Source of the DNA: UBA2108 sp963925495
GTDB taxonomy: Bacteria; Bacteroidota; Bacteroidia; Flavobacteriales_G; Salibacteraceae
DNA length: 64,000 nucleotides
Reading direction: 5' to 3'
NCBI GenBank assembly: GCA_963925495.1
Contig: CAWUST010000010.1
Location: 1-64,000, forward strand
The notes beneath the pieces are model-generated. The model saw nothing but the letters and a program-made list of their open reading frames with translations, had not been told where the DNA came from and did no database searches. This document shows, piece after piece, positions 41,793 through 50,536 of the stretch (the stretch's first letter is position 1; the number at the start of each line of letters is the position of its first letter). A program made the translations under genes and the position numbers.

Positions 41793-42503
41793 ATGGCAAA
41801 ATTAGAAGTAGCTTTTAGCCCAGATCTTTATCCTTTTTATGAAAATAAAGAGGCTATAGTTGTAGTCATTGATGTGTTTAGAGCAACGTCAGCTATTTGT
41901 ACAGCATTTGAAAATGGTGTTAAAGCAATAATTCCAGTAGAGAAAGTAGAGGAAGCTAAAGCATATCAAGAAAAAGGATTTATTGTAGCTGCTGAGCGAC
42001 AGGGTAAAATTGTAGAAGGTTTTAATTTGGGAAATTCTCCTTTTCATTATATGAACAAAAACTTGTTTGGAAAAGAAGTAGTACTGACCACTACAAACGG
42101 TACACGTGCTATATCAGTTGCTAAAAATTCTCATCAAATTATTGTAGGTTCATTTTTGAATTTAACTGCTATTTGTAATTATTTGAAAAATGAAAAACGG
42201 GATGTGTTACTTCTATGCGCTGGTTGGCGAGGGAGATTTAACTTAGAAGATTCTCTTTTCGCAGGTGCCGTAGTAAATGAGCTTTCTGGTGATTTTTTTA
42301 ACGAATTATCGGATTCTGCTCTTGCTGCACAAACTTTTTACGAAGTGGGAAAAAATGATATCGGTAATTTTCTGATAAATAGTTCTCATCGAAGACGATT
42401 GAAAAATTTAAATCTTGAAAAAGACATTAATTATTGTCTACAATTCGACCAAACAAAGGTGGTTCCGATACTTGAAGGCTCTCGATTAATACCAGTTAAA
42501 TAA
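41793..42503 (+). CDS. comB: 2-Phosphosulfolactate phosphatase family protein
   Basis: A 236-residue protein of the ComB family, Mg-dependent acid phosphatases known from coenzyme M synthesis. It has VVIDVFRATSAICTAF, ERQGKIVEGFNLGNSP, LTTTNGTRA and LCAGWRGRFNLEDSLFAGAV, the family signatures. Coenzyme M is not expected in Bacteroidota, so the real substrate here is uncertain; homologues occur throughout the phylum. It lies 12 bases after gcvT and is probably cotranscribed. Confidence 0.88.
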   Translation: MAKLEVAFSPDLYPFYENKEAIVVVIDVFRATSAICTAFENGVKAIIPVEKVEEAKAYQEKGFIVAAERQGKIVEGFNLGNSPFHYMNKNLFGKEVVLTTTNGTRAISVAKNSHQIIVGSFLNLTAICNYLKNEKRDVLLLCAGWRGRFNLEDSLFAGAVVNELSGDFFNELSDSALAAQTFYEVGKNDIGNFLINSSHRRRLKNLNLEKDINYCLQFDQTKVVPILEGSRLIPVK

Positions 42504-42682
42504 GCCACTAATTATTGCCAAAATAGCAAAACCATGAATTGCGTTTTTCGCTTAAAAATAGGACGGTAATCTTGTAACAACTACGCAAACAGACCATTAC
42601 ATCATCAACAATAATAGCAAACTGTTGATAACTATGTTGAAACTGAATTTTCACTCTTTTTAATCCCTTGGAGTCGACCATA

Positions 42683-42690
42683 TAGTTTTG
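42683..42690 (+). promoter_or_regulatory. -7 promoter element of the 42717 gene
   Basis: TAGTTTTG matches TAnnTTTG, 26 bases upstream of the ATG. Confidence 0.42.
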
Positions 42691-42716
42691 TCTGTAACAC
42701 AAAAGAGAATTAGTAC

Positions 42717-43259
42717 ATGTTTGCATTTTTAACTAAAAAGAAGATTTCTGAAAAAAAATTAGCCAATCTTTTTGTGTCTGGAATTTTGCAATTGGTTGAC
42801 CAAGCTTTTCCGGATGTTGCAGGAATGATTAATGAAGATCCAGAATTTTATAAATCGCCTAGAATTGCAGATGCAGATGCCGATCGGTTTCTAATGATTG
42901 TAATTGCCGGTAACCTTCAATTTATCCCGAAATATTTTAATGATTACCAAGACGTACGTTTAATTGATTTAATTACTTCTGAGCTAGCAAGTATATTAGA
43001 TTTAGATTATCAACAATTAAAAACACACATAGTTAAGTACCAAAGTAGAATGAACCGCATGAATATGCCTTCCAAAAATGTGCATTATGCAATGTCAAAA
43101 GCAGTTTTTGATAGGTATAAATTAAATCAGTTTCAAGAAGAGTATTTCAGGAATTTGAATACGCCAAATCCGATTTTCTTAAAACGCACTGACGACATAA
43201 TGGAGAACTTTATTTGGGACTGGCAAGAAATAAAAGATAAGTACCGATTCGTAGAATAG
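42717..43259 (+). CDS. Conserved-looking cytoplasmic protein, function unknown
   Basis: A 180-residue protein with no signal peptide and no membrane segment. It is mostly helical, with many Asp, Asn and Tyr, and contains DADADRFLMIVIAGNLQFIPKYF and RMNRMNMPSKNVHYAMSKAVF segments. I do not recognise the family. The upstream leader (42504-42716) includes one -7 element. Convergent with lhgO, 33 bases away. Codon use and base composition match the neighbours. Confidence 0.65.
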   Translation: MFAFLTKKKISEKKLANLFVSGILQLVDQAFPDVAGMINEDPEFYKSPRIADADADRFLMIVIAGNLQFIPKYFNDYQDVRLIDLITSELASILDLDYQQLKTHIVKYQSRMNRMNMPSKNVHYAMSKAVFDRYKLNQFQEEYFRNLNTPNPIFLKRTDDIMENFIWDWQEIKDKYRFVE

Positions 43260-43292
43260 TTTTTATTCCTTTTTTTTGTATTTCACTTGAGT

Positions 43293-44513
43293 TTAATTTG
43301 ACTCATTCATTTCAAATCTTTTCTCTACCATTTTTACTACCTCATTTCCGATAGCCAAACAGGCTGTTGCTGCCGGTGATGGGGCATTTAGTATGTGAAT
43401 AGAATTTTTGTGGTATTCAATTCTAAAATCGTCACGAGTATCTCCACCTAGTCCTAAAAGCATTGCTCGAACACCAGCTCTTCCAGGTCGGATATCATCC
43501 ATTGTAAGTGATGGGATGAGTCGTTGCAAGGTTTTTAGGAATAGTTTTTTAGAAAAAGCTCGTCGGTATTCATTTATTCCAAAGCTAATATTATTAAAGA
43601 AAAACTTCCATGTTCCCTGGTAAGTGAGTGCGTCGATAGTGTCTTTCCAGCTGAAATCTGTTTTTCCATATCCTTCACGTTTAAATGTGAATACAGCATT
43701 TGGGCCGCACTCTATTTCTCCGTCTGTCATACGTGTAAAGTGGACGCCTAAAAAAGGGAAATCGGGGTTTGGAACTGGGTAAATTAAGTGTTTTACTTTG
43801 TGTTTACCCTTCGCCGTTAATTCGTAATAGTCTCCTCGGAAGCCAACTACTTTTTCTTTGATTTTTGCACCGTCCATTTTTGCCATTAAATCGGCTTGAA
43901 GACCAGAACAAAAAATCATTTTTTTAGAAGTAAAACTACCCTTGGGTGTTGTAATAAGAGTATGGTCTTCGTGGTGTTCTAAATTGGTTACTTCGTGATC
44001 AGTCAAAGTTTTAGAATTAGGATTTAGTTTTTCTACCAATTCCGCTAATTTAACCGTAGTAGCTCGATAATCAATAATACCCGTACAGCCAACTCTAATT
44101 CCTTTTATTCCTACGCAATGTGGTTCTATTTCTTTGATTTGTTCAGCAGTTACATACTCAGTATCCTCTACTTCGTTTTTCACTCCATGTTCAAATATTT
44201 TGTCTAGAAAAGGAAATTCTGATTTATCCGTAGCTACAATCAGCTTTCCGCAAATATCATGATCAATCTTATGTTCCTTGGCAAAAGCAACTAATTCTCG
44301 CCTTCCTTCAACACAGTTTTTTGCTTTATGAGACCCAGGTTTGTAGTAAATACCTGAATGAATCACTCCAGAATTGTTACCTGTTTGGTGAGGTGCAAAC
44401 TGATTTTCTTTTTCTAACACCAATAAATTCAGATAAGGGAAACTTTTTTGGAGTTTGTAAGCAGTAGCTAAACCAACTATTCCGCCGCCAACAATGGTAA
44501 AATCATACATCAT
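43293..44513 (-). CDS. lhgO: L-2-hydroxyglutarate oxidase
   Basis: An FAD-dependent DAO-family enzyme that oxidises L-2-hydroxyglutarate to 2-oxoglutarate. The 406-residue protein has the dinucleotide-binding motif FTIVGGGIVGLATAY, then LEKE and HQTGNNSGVIHSGIYY, a signature of LhgO. It also has GCTGIIDYRATT, PNPDFPFLGVHFTR and the C-terminal RPGRAGVRAMLLG. The start may be either Met1 or Met2 (MMYDF). It stands alone, with a TAATTTTG element 23 bases upstream. Confidence 0.93.
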   Translation of the reverse strand: MMYDFTIVGGGIVGLATAYKLQKSFPYLNLLVLEKENQFAPHQTGNNSGVIHSGIYYKPGSHKAKNCVEGRRELVAFAKEHKIDHDICGKLIVATDKSEFPFLDKIFEHGVKNEVEDTEYVTAEQIKEIEPHCVGIKGIRVGCTGIIDYRATTVKLAELVEKLNPNSKTLTDHEVTNLEHHEDHTLITTPKGSFTSKKMIFCSGLQADLMAKMDGAKIKEKVVGFRGDYYELTAKGKHKVKHLIYPVPNPDFPFLGVHFTRMTDGEIECGPNAVFTFKREGYGKTDFSWKDTIDALTYQGTWKFFFNNISFGINEYRRAFSKKLFLKTLQRLIPSLTMDDIRPGRAGVRAMLLGLGGDTRDDFRIEYHKNSIHILNAPSPAATACLAIGNEVVKMVEKRFEMNESN

Positions 44514-44536
44514 GATAAGGTAATTTATTTGGTGTG

Positions 44537-44544
44537 CAAAATTA
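44537..44544 (-). promoter_or_regulatory. -7 promoter element of lhgO
   Basis: TAATTTTG on the minus strand, 23 bases upstream of the ATG. Confidence 0.42.
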
Positions 44545-44647
44545 CTAAAACAAGAAAGATTGGAGGCATTTATAAGGTGTTGTTAGTTGTATATCCCTTT
44601 ATTTACAACTTATAACTAGTAATACGTGTCAAGAAATATAGAGCACA

Positions 44648-44676
44648 AAAAAAGGTGATTGAAAATCACCTTTTTT
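44648..44676 (-). terminator. rpmH terminator
   Basis: A perfect 13-bp stem AAAAAAGGTGATT / AATCACCTTTTTT with a GAA loop. On the minus strand, T residues follow the stem, 24 bases after the rpmH stop. The plus strand also has T6, so it may act for lhgO-side transcription too. Confidence 0.85.
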
Positions 44677-44699
44677 ATAAACGTATATATAATAGCGTA

Positions 44700-44855
44700 T
44701 TATTTTCTATAAATAGTGTCAGAAACAGTTAATTTCTTTCTTCCTTTCCTTCTTCGGCTAGCCAACACCTTCCTGCCATTTTTACTAGACATTCTCAACA
44801 TAAACCCGTGTTTATTCTTTCTTTTTCTATTTGAGGGCTGAAACGTTCTTTTCAT
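44700..44855 (-). CDS. rpmH: 50S ribosomal protein L34
   Basis: A 51-residue basic ribosomal protein starting MKRTFQPSNRKRKNKHGF at ATG 44855, the standard L34 beginning, and continuing with MLRMSSKNGRKVLASRRRKGRKKL. A 13-codon upstream extension is not part of the family and is rejected. In many bacteria rpmH lies beside rnpA and dnaA near the origin; here neither is adjacent, so the locus gives no evidence of oriC. Confidence 0.96.
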   Translation of the reverse strand: MKRTFQPSNRKRKNKHGFMLRMSSKNGRKVLASRRRKGRKKLTVSDTIYRK

Positions 44856-44892
44856 CTTTTTATCTTTTTTACGGCTCCGAAAAGCAGAACGC

Positions 44893-44926
44893 AAAAGTAT
44901 GTATTTAAATTAAAGAGAAAACTCAA
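44893..44926 (-). promoter_or_regulatory. rpmH promoter
   Basis: On the minus strand, TACTTTTG (44893-44900) is preceded 23 bases further up by TTG (44924-44926). The ATG is 37 bases downstream. Confidence 0.5.
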
Positions 44927-44947
44927 TTTCAAAATATATTTATTAGA

Positions 44948-45103
44948 ATGTTTGAGCATGGATTTAATTTGAAAACATCAGCTTTTATTTACCCTGATGA
45001 GGTATTTATAAACTACAAGGACGACAATTACTGCAGAGAAAATGTGCTTGAAATAAATCATTTTGAAACAGGTTATAAAATCTGTCAAATCCGTTCTGTT
45101 TGA
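44948..45103 (+). CDS. Possible small protein of 51 residues, unknown
   Basis: An ATG-started 51-codon frame with Cys29 and Cys46 and a mixed, protein-like composition (FIYPDEVFINYKDDNY, ending ICQIRSV). It lies between the rpmH promoter and the end of the DUF6787-like gene, in a 320-base stretch otherwise without genes. No signal peptide, no promoter and no family recognised. It could be a remnant or chance open frame. Confidence 0.22.
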   Translation: MFEHGFNLKTSAFIYPDEVFINYKDDNYCRENVLEINHFETGYKICQIRSV

Positions 45104-45176
45104 CTAATGAATTTTTTCTATAGAATGTAAAGAGAAAGGATGTTTTATTGTCTAAATAATCGAGTGCTTAAATGAA

Positions 45177-45491
45177 CTAGGATGTCTTTTTTTTAAATAA
45201 AAACCCTAAACCCATACGGGTCAACATTTTCTTTTCAAATTCCCAAAAGAACTTAAATTGACCAAACAAAAACCCCACTAAGGGTAATGTGGCTTGATAA
45301 ATAGGGAAAATAAGAAAAATTCGAACGGGGATATATAATGCCCAACCATTAATTTCGGGCGAGATTCCAATAAACTCAGTTATCGGTTTTGCTACCCAAG
45401 CAGCAAAGGAGCCATTGATGGAAAAAGCGATTAAAATAAGAATGAATTGAAAGTTTGAGGTAATGCCCCATCGTTCTTTTAGTTTTCCCAT
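45177..45491 (-). CDS. Small membrane protein, DUF6787-like
   Basis: A 104-residue protein with two hydrophobic segments (NFQFILILIAFSINGSFAAWV and YIPVRIFLIFPIYQATLPLVGFLFG, read here as separate helices) and a basic C terminus. The WGI start, ITEFIG and LPLVGFLFGQFKFFWEFEKK ending resemble the DUF6787 family of Bacteroidota; this is by eye. Function unknown. A TACCTTTG element overlaps the region just above the ATG, implying a nearly leaderless transcript. Confidence 0.75.
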   Translation of the reverse strand: MGKLKERWGITSNFQFILILIAFSINGSFAAWVAKPITEFIGISPEINGWALYIPVRIFLIFPIYQATLPLVGFLFGQFKFFWEFEKKMLTRMGLGFLFKKKTS

Positions 45492-45495
45492 GGTG

Positions 45496-45503
45496 CAAAG
45501 GTA
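45496..45503 (-). promoter_or_regulatory. -7 promoter element of the DUF6787-like gene
   Basis: TACCTTTG on the minus strand, 4 bases upstream of the ATG; same near-leaderless layout as the PASTA gene at 14293. Confidence 0.42.
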
Positions 45504-45587
45504 ATGAGGATTAGCTCGTAATTTAATTGTTTGCTCTTAAAGAAAATCGAATTGGATAGCAAGTCGATTAAGCCTTTCCAGAATAGC

Positions 45588-46006
45588 TTAATATTTTACC
45601 TTTCCGGGATTGCTTTTCTTAGGTATTTTTTCTTTTGTTTCTTTTTTATATTTCAAATCTAAACCAAGGAATACTCTTGCTCCACTTGAATTAAGTTTAA
45701 TTTGCATTGGAGATAAGGTATCTGTTATTGGAATAATTTTTTGTCCAAAAACTTTGGAAGCATCTATGGCCATATCATAACGTTCTAACAGATCCAATTG
45801 AACCCAATCCATTGGTAATAATTTAACATCATACTCAAGGGCTTCAATGTAAGAACTAAGATGGCTCATTTGAAAAATGTCTGAAGCAAGTGCTACATTT
45901 CCCAAAGCTTCATAAGTTCCACCAACAGCAAATCCATGATTTTTTTGGAGTTTCCGAAAAACGATAGAATCAAAAATAGAAGAATAATAAAGGTCCTTAT
46001 TTTCAT
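45588..46006 (-). pseudogene. Small secreted protein disrupted by a homopolymer frameshift
   Basis: ATG 46006 begins a clear signal peptide (MKIRTFIILLFLILSFFGNS). After Lys-Lys, encoded in the run of seven A on the minus strand (T7 at 45940-45946), the frame runs into a stop at about 45896. One more A restores a continuous protein: NHGFAVGGTYEALGNVALASD onward, through LPMDWVQLDLLERYD, to the stop at 45588. The rejoined product would be ~139 residues with a barrel-like, soluble-secreted look. It starts 10 bases after the rsmG stop. Sequencing error, slippage or true mutation cannot be separated here. Confidence 0.65.
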
Positions 46007-46015
46007 TAATTTAAA

Positions 46016-46639
46016 TCAATAATAATGAATTATTTTTTTTTCATTAAAGAAATCTTGCCCAAAATATTTTGAAATGGGAATTTGTGTAATTCTAGCTTTA
46101 AAATCAAATAATTCTTCGGTCAAATCACCTCCTTTTAAATAGATTATTCCGTTTGGTTTAGAATTTTTGTTTTTAGGAGAAATATTATCATTTACTAAGT
46201 CTAAAAAATTTCGAAAATTTGTCACAGCTCTACATACAACAAAATCAACTTTATGGTGATAATGCCTAGCATTCTCATGAATTCCTATGCAGTTATTAAG
46301 TTCAAGTGAATTAGAAATTTCATTGACCACCTTTATTTTTTTTCCTATAGAATCAATAAGAGTAAATTTTGTTTGAGGAAACAAAATTGCTAAGGGGATT
46401 CCTGGAAATCCTCCACCAGTGCCTACATCTAAAACTTTTGTTCCCGGTTTAAATTGAATATACTTTGCAATAGCCATAGAATGAAGAACATGTCGTTCAT
46501 ACAAAAACTCAATATCCTTTCTTGAAATCACATTTATCTGACTATTCCAATCTCTAAATAAGCCGTCAAGCATTTCAAATTGATGAATCTGTTTTGGGTT
46601 TAAATTGGGGAAATAATCGTTCAAAAATGAAAGGCTCAT
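46016..46639 (-). CDS. rsmG: 16S rRNA (guanine(527)-N(7))-methyltransferase
   Basis: A SAM-dependent enzyme (formerly GidB) that methylates G527 of 16S rRNA; its loss can give low-level streptomycin resistance. The 207-residue protein has NVISRKDIEFLYERHVLHS, VLDVGTGGGFPGIPLAILFP (SAM motif), TLIDSIGKKIKVVNEI and FVVCRAVTNF, all RsmG signatures. The broken secreted gene follows 9 bases later. No oddities in the frame. Confidence 0.95.
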   Translation of the reverse strand: MSLSFLNDYFPNLNPKQIHQFEMLDGLFRDWNSQINVISRKDIEFLYERHVLHSMAIAKYIQFKPGTKVLDVGTGGGFPGIPLAILFPQTKFTLIDSIGKKIKVVNEISNSLELNNCIGIHENARHYHHKVDFVVCRAVTNFRNFLDLVNDNISPKNKNSKPNGIIYLKGGDLTEELFDFKARITQIPISKYFGQDFFNEKKIIHYY

Positions 46640-46713
46640 AGTTTTAATATAGATAGATTTTTATTTTTTTATATAGAATTGGATAATTTAATGTCACCTA
46701 TCAAAGGTTTTTA

Positions 46714-46854
46714 TTAAATAGTATCTTTTCTGTCTTTAAATATTTGAAAGAGAAGCTCCTTAGCTTTTTCATCTTTATGATTCAAGACTCTACATACCAG
46801 CTGGTAGTCGTACTTCGCTTTATCTGATAATTTTTCGTTTAATAATTCTTCCAT
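46714..46854 (-). pseudogene. N-terminal stub of an ECF-type sigma factor
   Basis: A 46-codon frame, starting inside the last codons of the glycosyltransferase gene (16-base overlap), reads like the N terminus of the Bacteroidota RNA polymerase sigma-70-family proteins that often follow this glycosyltransferase. It has KYDYQLVCRVLNHKDEKA, then LLFQIFKDRKDTI. In relatives the protein continues with YYMLLKM-like residues of region 2; here a stop follows DTI and nothing of the rest remains before rsmG. It looks truncated by deletion. A real 46-residue protein cannot be excluded. Confidence 0.5.
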
Positions 46855-47957
46855 GGGGAGCCACTAACAACGGTGTTCCAAATAAACAAAAAAGGATAAA
46901 ACAAAAGTAAAAATATTTCACATGTTGGTATCCATGGCAATAAATCAAGTGAATTGGTTTTTTTTGAAACCTTATAGTGTAATGCTGTTAGGGAAATTAG
47001 ATTTATTAAAAAAAGTCCTAACGCAATAATTTTTAATGACCCAAAAAAAGAGATGAAAAGCGTGCTAAAGAAAAGGTATCGAACCAGGGTAATGTAGAAT
47101 AAGGCAGATATAGAAATTAAGTTGTATCGGTTTGATGTGGTTAAATGCCTCCTTTTTTGTTCCATCCAGTTAGCGAAAGTTTTTTCGGGAATAGAAATAG
47201 TGTATGAATCTTCCGAGAAAGAACTTACAGTATTTTTTGAGTTGGCGACTTCATTAATAAATAAATCATCGTCTCCAGAGGGCATAAATTGATGAGAGGC
47301 AAATCCACGATTATCAAAAAATAAATCTTTATGGTAAGCCAAATTTCTACCGACTCCCATATAAGGAATCCCAATTTTTGAAAGACCAATATATTGTAAA
47401 GCAATTAAAAGTGCTTCACCTCTTATAAGTTTATTTAAAAACCCCGACCCTTTTTGGTAAGCGCCATACCCTAAAACAATTTTTTTAGAGTTGGAAAACT
47501 TGGAAGTCATCCCCCTAATCCAATTATTGCTTGATGGAAAACAGTCTGCATCAGTTAATAAAACGTGATCGTATGTAGCAGATTTTAATCCAATTGTAAG
47601 AGCCAGTTTTTTTCCTGCCCAGTGTAATTCACTTTGCTGAACTTTGGTGATTTTAAGGTTTTCGTATTTGTTTGCAAAGGCGTTTAACAAAACTTCCGTA
47701 TTGTCAATTGATCTATCGTTAACTACCACTACTTCAAAGTGAGGGTAGTTTTGCTTCATTATTTTAGGGATAAACTCAATTAAATTATTGCTTTCGTTTC
47801 TGGCGCATATTATTACAGATACAGGAGGAGTTTTTTTGGAAATTTCACCGTTTTTTGTAAAAGTAGCTATACCAGTTACCAACCAATCATTAATTATTTT
47901 TAGACCAAAAACCACAAGTAGGCCTATGAAAAATGGTGTTATTTCGGGTATTTCCAT
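46839..47957 (-). CDS. Membrane glycosyltransferase family 2
   Basis: A 372-residue inner-membrane GT2 enzyme. An N-terminal helix (~8-30) precedes the GT-A core with VSVIICARNESNNL, VVVVNDRSIDNTE and the metal-binding LLTDADC. GVGRNLAYHKDLFF and a Q-x-x-RH-like segment (QKRRHLTT) are typical of processive or lipid-linked GT2 enzymes. Three C-terminal helices follow (~285-365). Donor and acceptor are unknown. Its 3' end overlaps the sigma-factor stub by 16 bases. Confidence 0.87.
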   Translation of the reverse strand: MEIPEITPFFIGLLVVFGLKIINDWLVTGIATFTKNGEISKKTPPVSVIICARNESNNLIEFIPKIMKQNYPHFEVVVVNDRSIDNTEVLLNAFANKYENLKITKVQQSELHWAGKKLALTIGLKSATYDHVLLTDADCFPSSNNWIRGMTSKFSNSKKIVLGYGAYQKGSGFLNKLIRGEALLIALQYIGLSKIGIPYMGVGRNLAYHKDLFFDNRGFASHQFMPSGDDDLFINEVANSKNTVSSFSEDSYTISIPEKTFANWMEQKRRHLTTSNRYNLISISALFYITLVRYLFFSTLFISFFGSLKIIALGLFLINLISLTALHYKVSKKTNSLDLLPWIPTCEIFLLLFYPFLFIWNTVVSGSPWKNY

Positions 47958-48318
47958 TAGTTACAAATCTTCTCTTTTTTAAGTATTGGGAGAAGTTTAA
48001 TGAATTTACTTTTTAACATTGGAAAAGAGCTAATGAACATATGCGCCAATATCCTAAGTTAATATTTTCTTACTACGGTCTTTTCCATTTTGTCGCAATT
48101 GTGTTTACTGTTATTTATTCTTTCTATGGAGAATAAAATAAACAAAAGCAATGAAAAATTATTGCTATATAAGGAAGGCCATTTGTGAATAGGAAGTCGT
48201 TTCCAATGGGTAGATCTGTTTTTTTCTTCTGTCAAAATAAAACAAAAACCAACCTTTGTTAAAACCTTTTCCTACCATTACCCCATCCACATATCTTTGC
48301 TGACTTTAATTCAAGAAA
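47958..48318. other. 361-base divergent intergenic region
   Basis: Between the glycosyltransferase and tgt start sites. It holds the tgt -7 element and a possible 31-codon hydrophobic frame at 48041-48136 (MRQYPKLIFSYYGLFHFVA onward) that I do not trust as a gene. No hairpin, repeat or RNA gene seen. Confidence 0.4.
48293..48300 (+). promoter_or_regulatory. -7 promoter element of tgt
   Basis: TATCTTTG matches TAnnTTTG, 18 bases upstream of the tgt ATG. Confidence 0.45.
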
Positions 48319-49449
48319 ATGAACTTTAAATTAGAAACAACCGATAAAGAAGGAAAAGCCCGAGCTGGTGTTTTAGAAACCGAGCATGGGAAAACAGAAA
48401 CGCCAATTTTTATGCCCGTTGGTACAGCAGGTTCAGTAAAAGCTGTTCACCAAAGAGAACTAAAGGACGACATAAAGGCTCAAATTATTTTAGGAAACAC
48501 TTACCATTTATATCTTCGACCTGGCTTAGATGTAATCGAAACGGTAGGAGGTTTGCATAAGTTTATTAATTGGGATAAGCCTATTTTGACCGATAGCGGT
48601 GGTTACCAAGTTTATTCACTTTCAGATTCTAGAAAAATAACTGAAGAGGGAGTAAAATTCGCTTCGCATATTGATGGCTCTCGTCATTTTTTCACACCAG
48701 AAAAAGCCATTGAAATCCAACGTAGTATTGGTGCGGATATAATTATGGCATTTGATGAATGCACTCCGTATCCTTGCGACTATACTTATGCAAGTAAGAG
48801 TTTAGACATGACTCATCGCTGGTTGGATCGATGTATTAATCACATGGATATTGTCCAACCAAAATATGGTTATGACCAAGCTTTGTTTCCAATTGTTCAG
48901 GGAAGTGTTTATAAAGATTTACGAGAAAAATCGGCGGAATATATTGCCGCTAAAGGAGCTGCTGGAAATGCAATTGGTGGACTTTCGGTTGGTGAGCCAC
49001 ACGAAGACATGTACGCTATGACCGATTTGGTTTGCAATATTTTACCTAAAGAAAAACCAAGATATTTAATGGGGGTAGGAACTCCAGCTAATATTTTGGA
49101 ATGTATAGATCTTGGAGTCGATATGTTCGATTGCGTCATGCCTACCAGAAACGCACGAAATGGACAACTTTTTACTGCTGAAGGAATAATTAATATTAAA
49201 AACCAAAAATGGCAAAACGATCATTCGCCAATTGACCCAGAAGGGACAACTTATGTTGATTCACAATATTCTAAAGCCTATTTGCGTCATTTAATAACGT
49301 CAAGAGAAATGTTGGGTGCTCAAATTGCAACTGTGCACAATTTGGGGTTTTATTTGTGGTTGGCCAAAGAGGCGAGAAAACAAATTTTAGCTGGCACTTT
49401 CAAATCATGGAAAAATGTAATGGTTAAAAAAGTGGCTCAAAGAATTTAG
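48319..49449 (+). CDS. tgt: Queuine tRNA-ribosyltransferase
   Basis: It exchanges guanine 34 for preQ1 in GUN-anticodon tRNAs, the first tRNA-bound step of queuosine synthesis. The 376-residue TIM-barrel protein has TPIFMPVGTAGSVK, GNTYHLYLRPG, LTDSGGYQVYSL (active-site Asp), FDECTPYP and IGGLSVGEP. The nucleophile region is MFDCVMPTRNARNG, where the Asp attacks the base. The length is normal. The lptF/G-type gene follows 4 bases later, so the two are cotranscribed. Confidence 0.95.
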   Translation: MNFKLETTDKEGKARAGVLETEHGKTETPIFMPVGTAGSVKAVHQRELKDDIKAQIILGNTYHLYLRPGLDVIETVGGLHKFINWDKPILTDSGGYQVYSLSDSRKITEEGVKFASHIDGSRHFFTPEKAIEIQRSIGADIIMAFDECTPYPCDYTYASKSLDMTHRWLDRCINHMDIVQPKYGYDQALFPIVQGSVYKDLREKSAEYIAAKGAAGNAIGGLSVGEPHEDMYAMTDLVCNILPKEKPRYLMGVGTPANILECIDLGVDMFDCVMPTRNARNGQLFTAEGIINIKNQKWQNDHSPIDPEGTTYVDSQYSKAYLRHLITSREMLGAQIATVHNLGFYLWLAKEARKQILAGTFKSWKNVMVKKVAQRI

Positions 49450-49453
49450 CGAT

Positions 49454-50536
49454 TTGAAAAAAATTGATGCATATATTATTAAGAACTTTCTATTAACATT
49501 CTTTTTTATTTTAGGTGTTTTAATGCTCATTGCTTGTGTATTTGACTACACTGAAAAAATGGATGATTTTACCGAAAGAAACGCTCCAATCTGGGGTTTA
49601 CTTTTCGACTATTATAAAAATTTCGTCATTTTTTATGCAAATATGTTTAGTCCGTTGCTCATATTTATTTCGGTAATAATTTTTACTTCAAAAATGGCAG
49701 CTCGAACCGAGATTGTGGCAATACTATCCAGTGGTGTATCTTTTTATCGATACCTCTGGCCTTACTTTCTGGCCTCTACTTTTCTGGTAATACTATCCTT
49801 AGCATTTAATCACTATGCCGTTCCACACGCCAATAAAACTCGCATTGCTTTTGAAGAATCATATTTCAAAATTGCTTTTAGAAATCATGACAAAGAGATT
49901 CATAAAAAAATCGGAAAAAATGAATTAATCTATTTCGAATCCTATAATGCTCAAAGCGATATTGGATATAAGTTTAGTCTTGAACATTGGGACGGAAACG
50001 GTGCTCTTTCTTTTAAAATTCGATCAGATTATGCGCAATATGATACCATAAAACAGAAATGGACTATTCATAATTATATAAAACGCCACATTAATGGAGA
50101 AGAAGAATGGGTAGAAAAAGGGTTTGAGATGGATACCGCAATAAACCTTCATCCCAATGAATTTGAGCGAAGATTGGAATATACTACTCAAATGATGACA
50201 ACTCCTGAGTTAAATGAATATATAGAACTTGAAAAAAAATCGGGTTCCGAAAATATAGCTCATCATTTAATTGAAAAATACAAAAGAACCGCCCTTCCGT
50301 TTTCCACTTTCGTTATGGTACTAATTGGAGTCAGTATTTCTAGTAGAAAAGTAAGGGGTGGGGTAGGTGCTCATTTGGCCTTCGGCTTGTTGGTAGCCGT
50401 TTCTTATGTTTTTATGGATAGGGTTGCTACAGTTTATGCACTTAATGCTGGTTTGTCACCTCTTTTAGCTTCTTGGATTCCTAATTTTATTTATGGCATA
50501 TTGGCCTTGTACATATTTAGATTGGCCCCTAAATAA
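49454..50536 (+). CDS. LptF/LptG (YjgP/YjgQ) family permease
   Basis: An inner-membrane component of the lipopolysaccharide export ABC transporter. The 360-residue protein starts at TTG 49454 (KKIDAYIIKNFLLTFFFILGV). It has two helix groups: an N-terminal set (TM1-3) and a C-terminal set (TM4-6, GVSISSRKVRGGVGAHLAFG), separated by a ~190-residue periplasmic beta domain. Bacteroidota often have two such proteins, and which one this is (LptF or LptG) cannot be told. It ends directly against the ispE stop, with no bases between. Confidence 0.88.
   Translation: MKKIDAYIIKNFLLTFFFILGVLMLIACVFDYTEKMDDFTERNAPIWGLLFDYYKNFVIFYANMFSPLLIFISVIIFTSKMAARTEIVAILSSGVSFYRYLWPYFLASTFLVILSLAFNHYAVPHANKTRIAFEESYFKIAFRNHDKEIHKKIGKNELIYFESYNAQSDIGYKFSLEHWDGNGALSFKIRSDYAQYDTIKQKWTIHNYIKRHINGEEEWVEKGFEMDTAINLHPNEFERRLEYTTQMMTTPELNEYIELEKKSGSENIAHHLIEKYKRTALPFSTFVMVLIGVSISSRKVRGGVGAHLAFGLLVAVSYVFMDRVATVYALNAGLSPLLASWIPNFIYGILALYIFRLAPK

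Noticed and set aside
42623..42631. TGTTGATAA, a DnaA-box-like site
   Set aside because: Only one loose match, no cluster or DnaA gene, so no evidence of an origin.
42508..42726. 72-codon minus-strand frame in the leader of the 42717 gene
   Set aside because: It overlaps the start of the plus-strand gene, has no promoter and looks like chance.
44700..44855. rpmH as an origin marker
   Set aside because: rnpA and dnaA are not adjacent, and Bacteroidota gene order near oriC varies.
48041..48136. 31-codon hydrophobic frame upstream of tgt
   Set aside because: Too short and without supporting signals; only noted in the intergenic entry.
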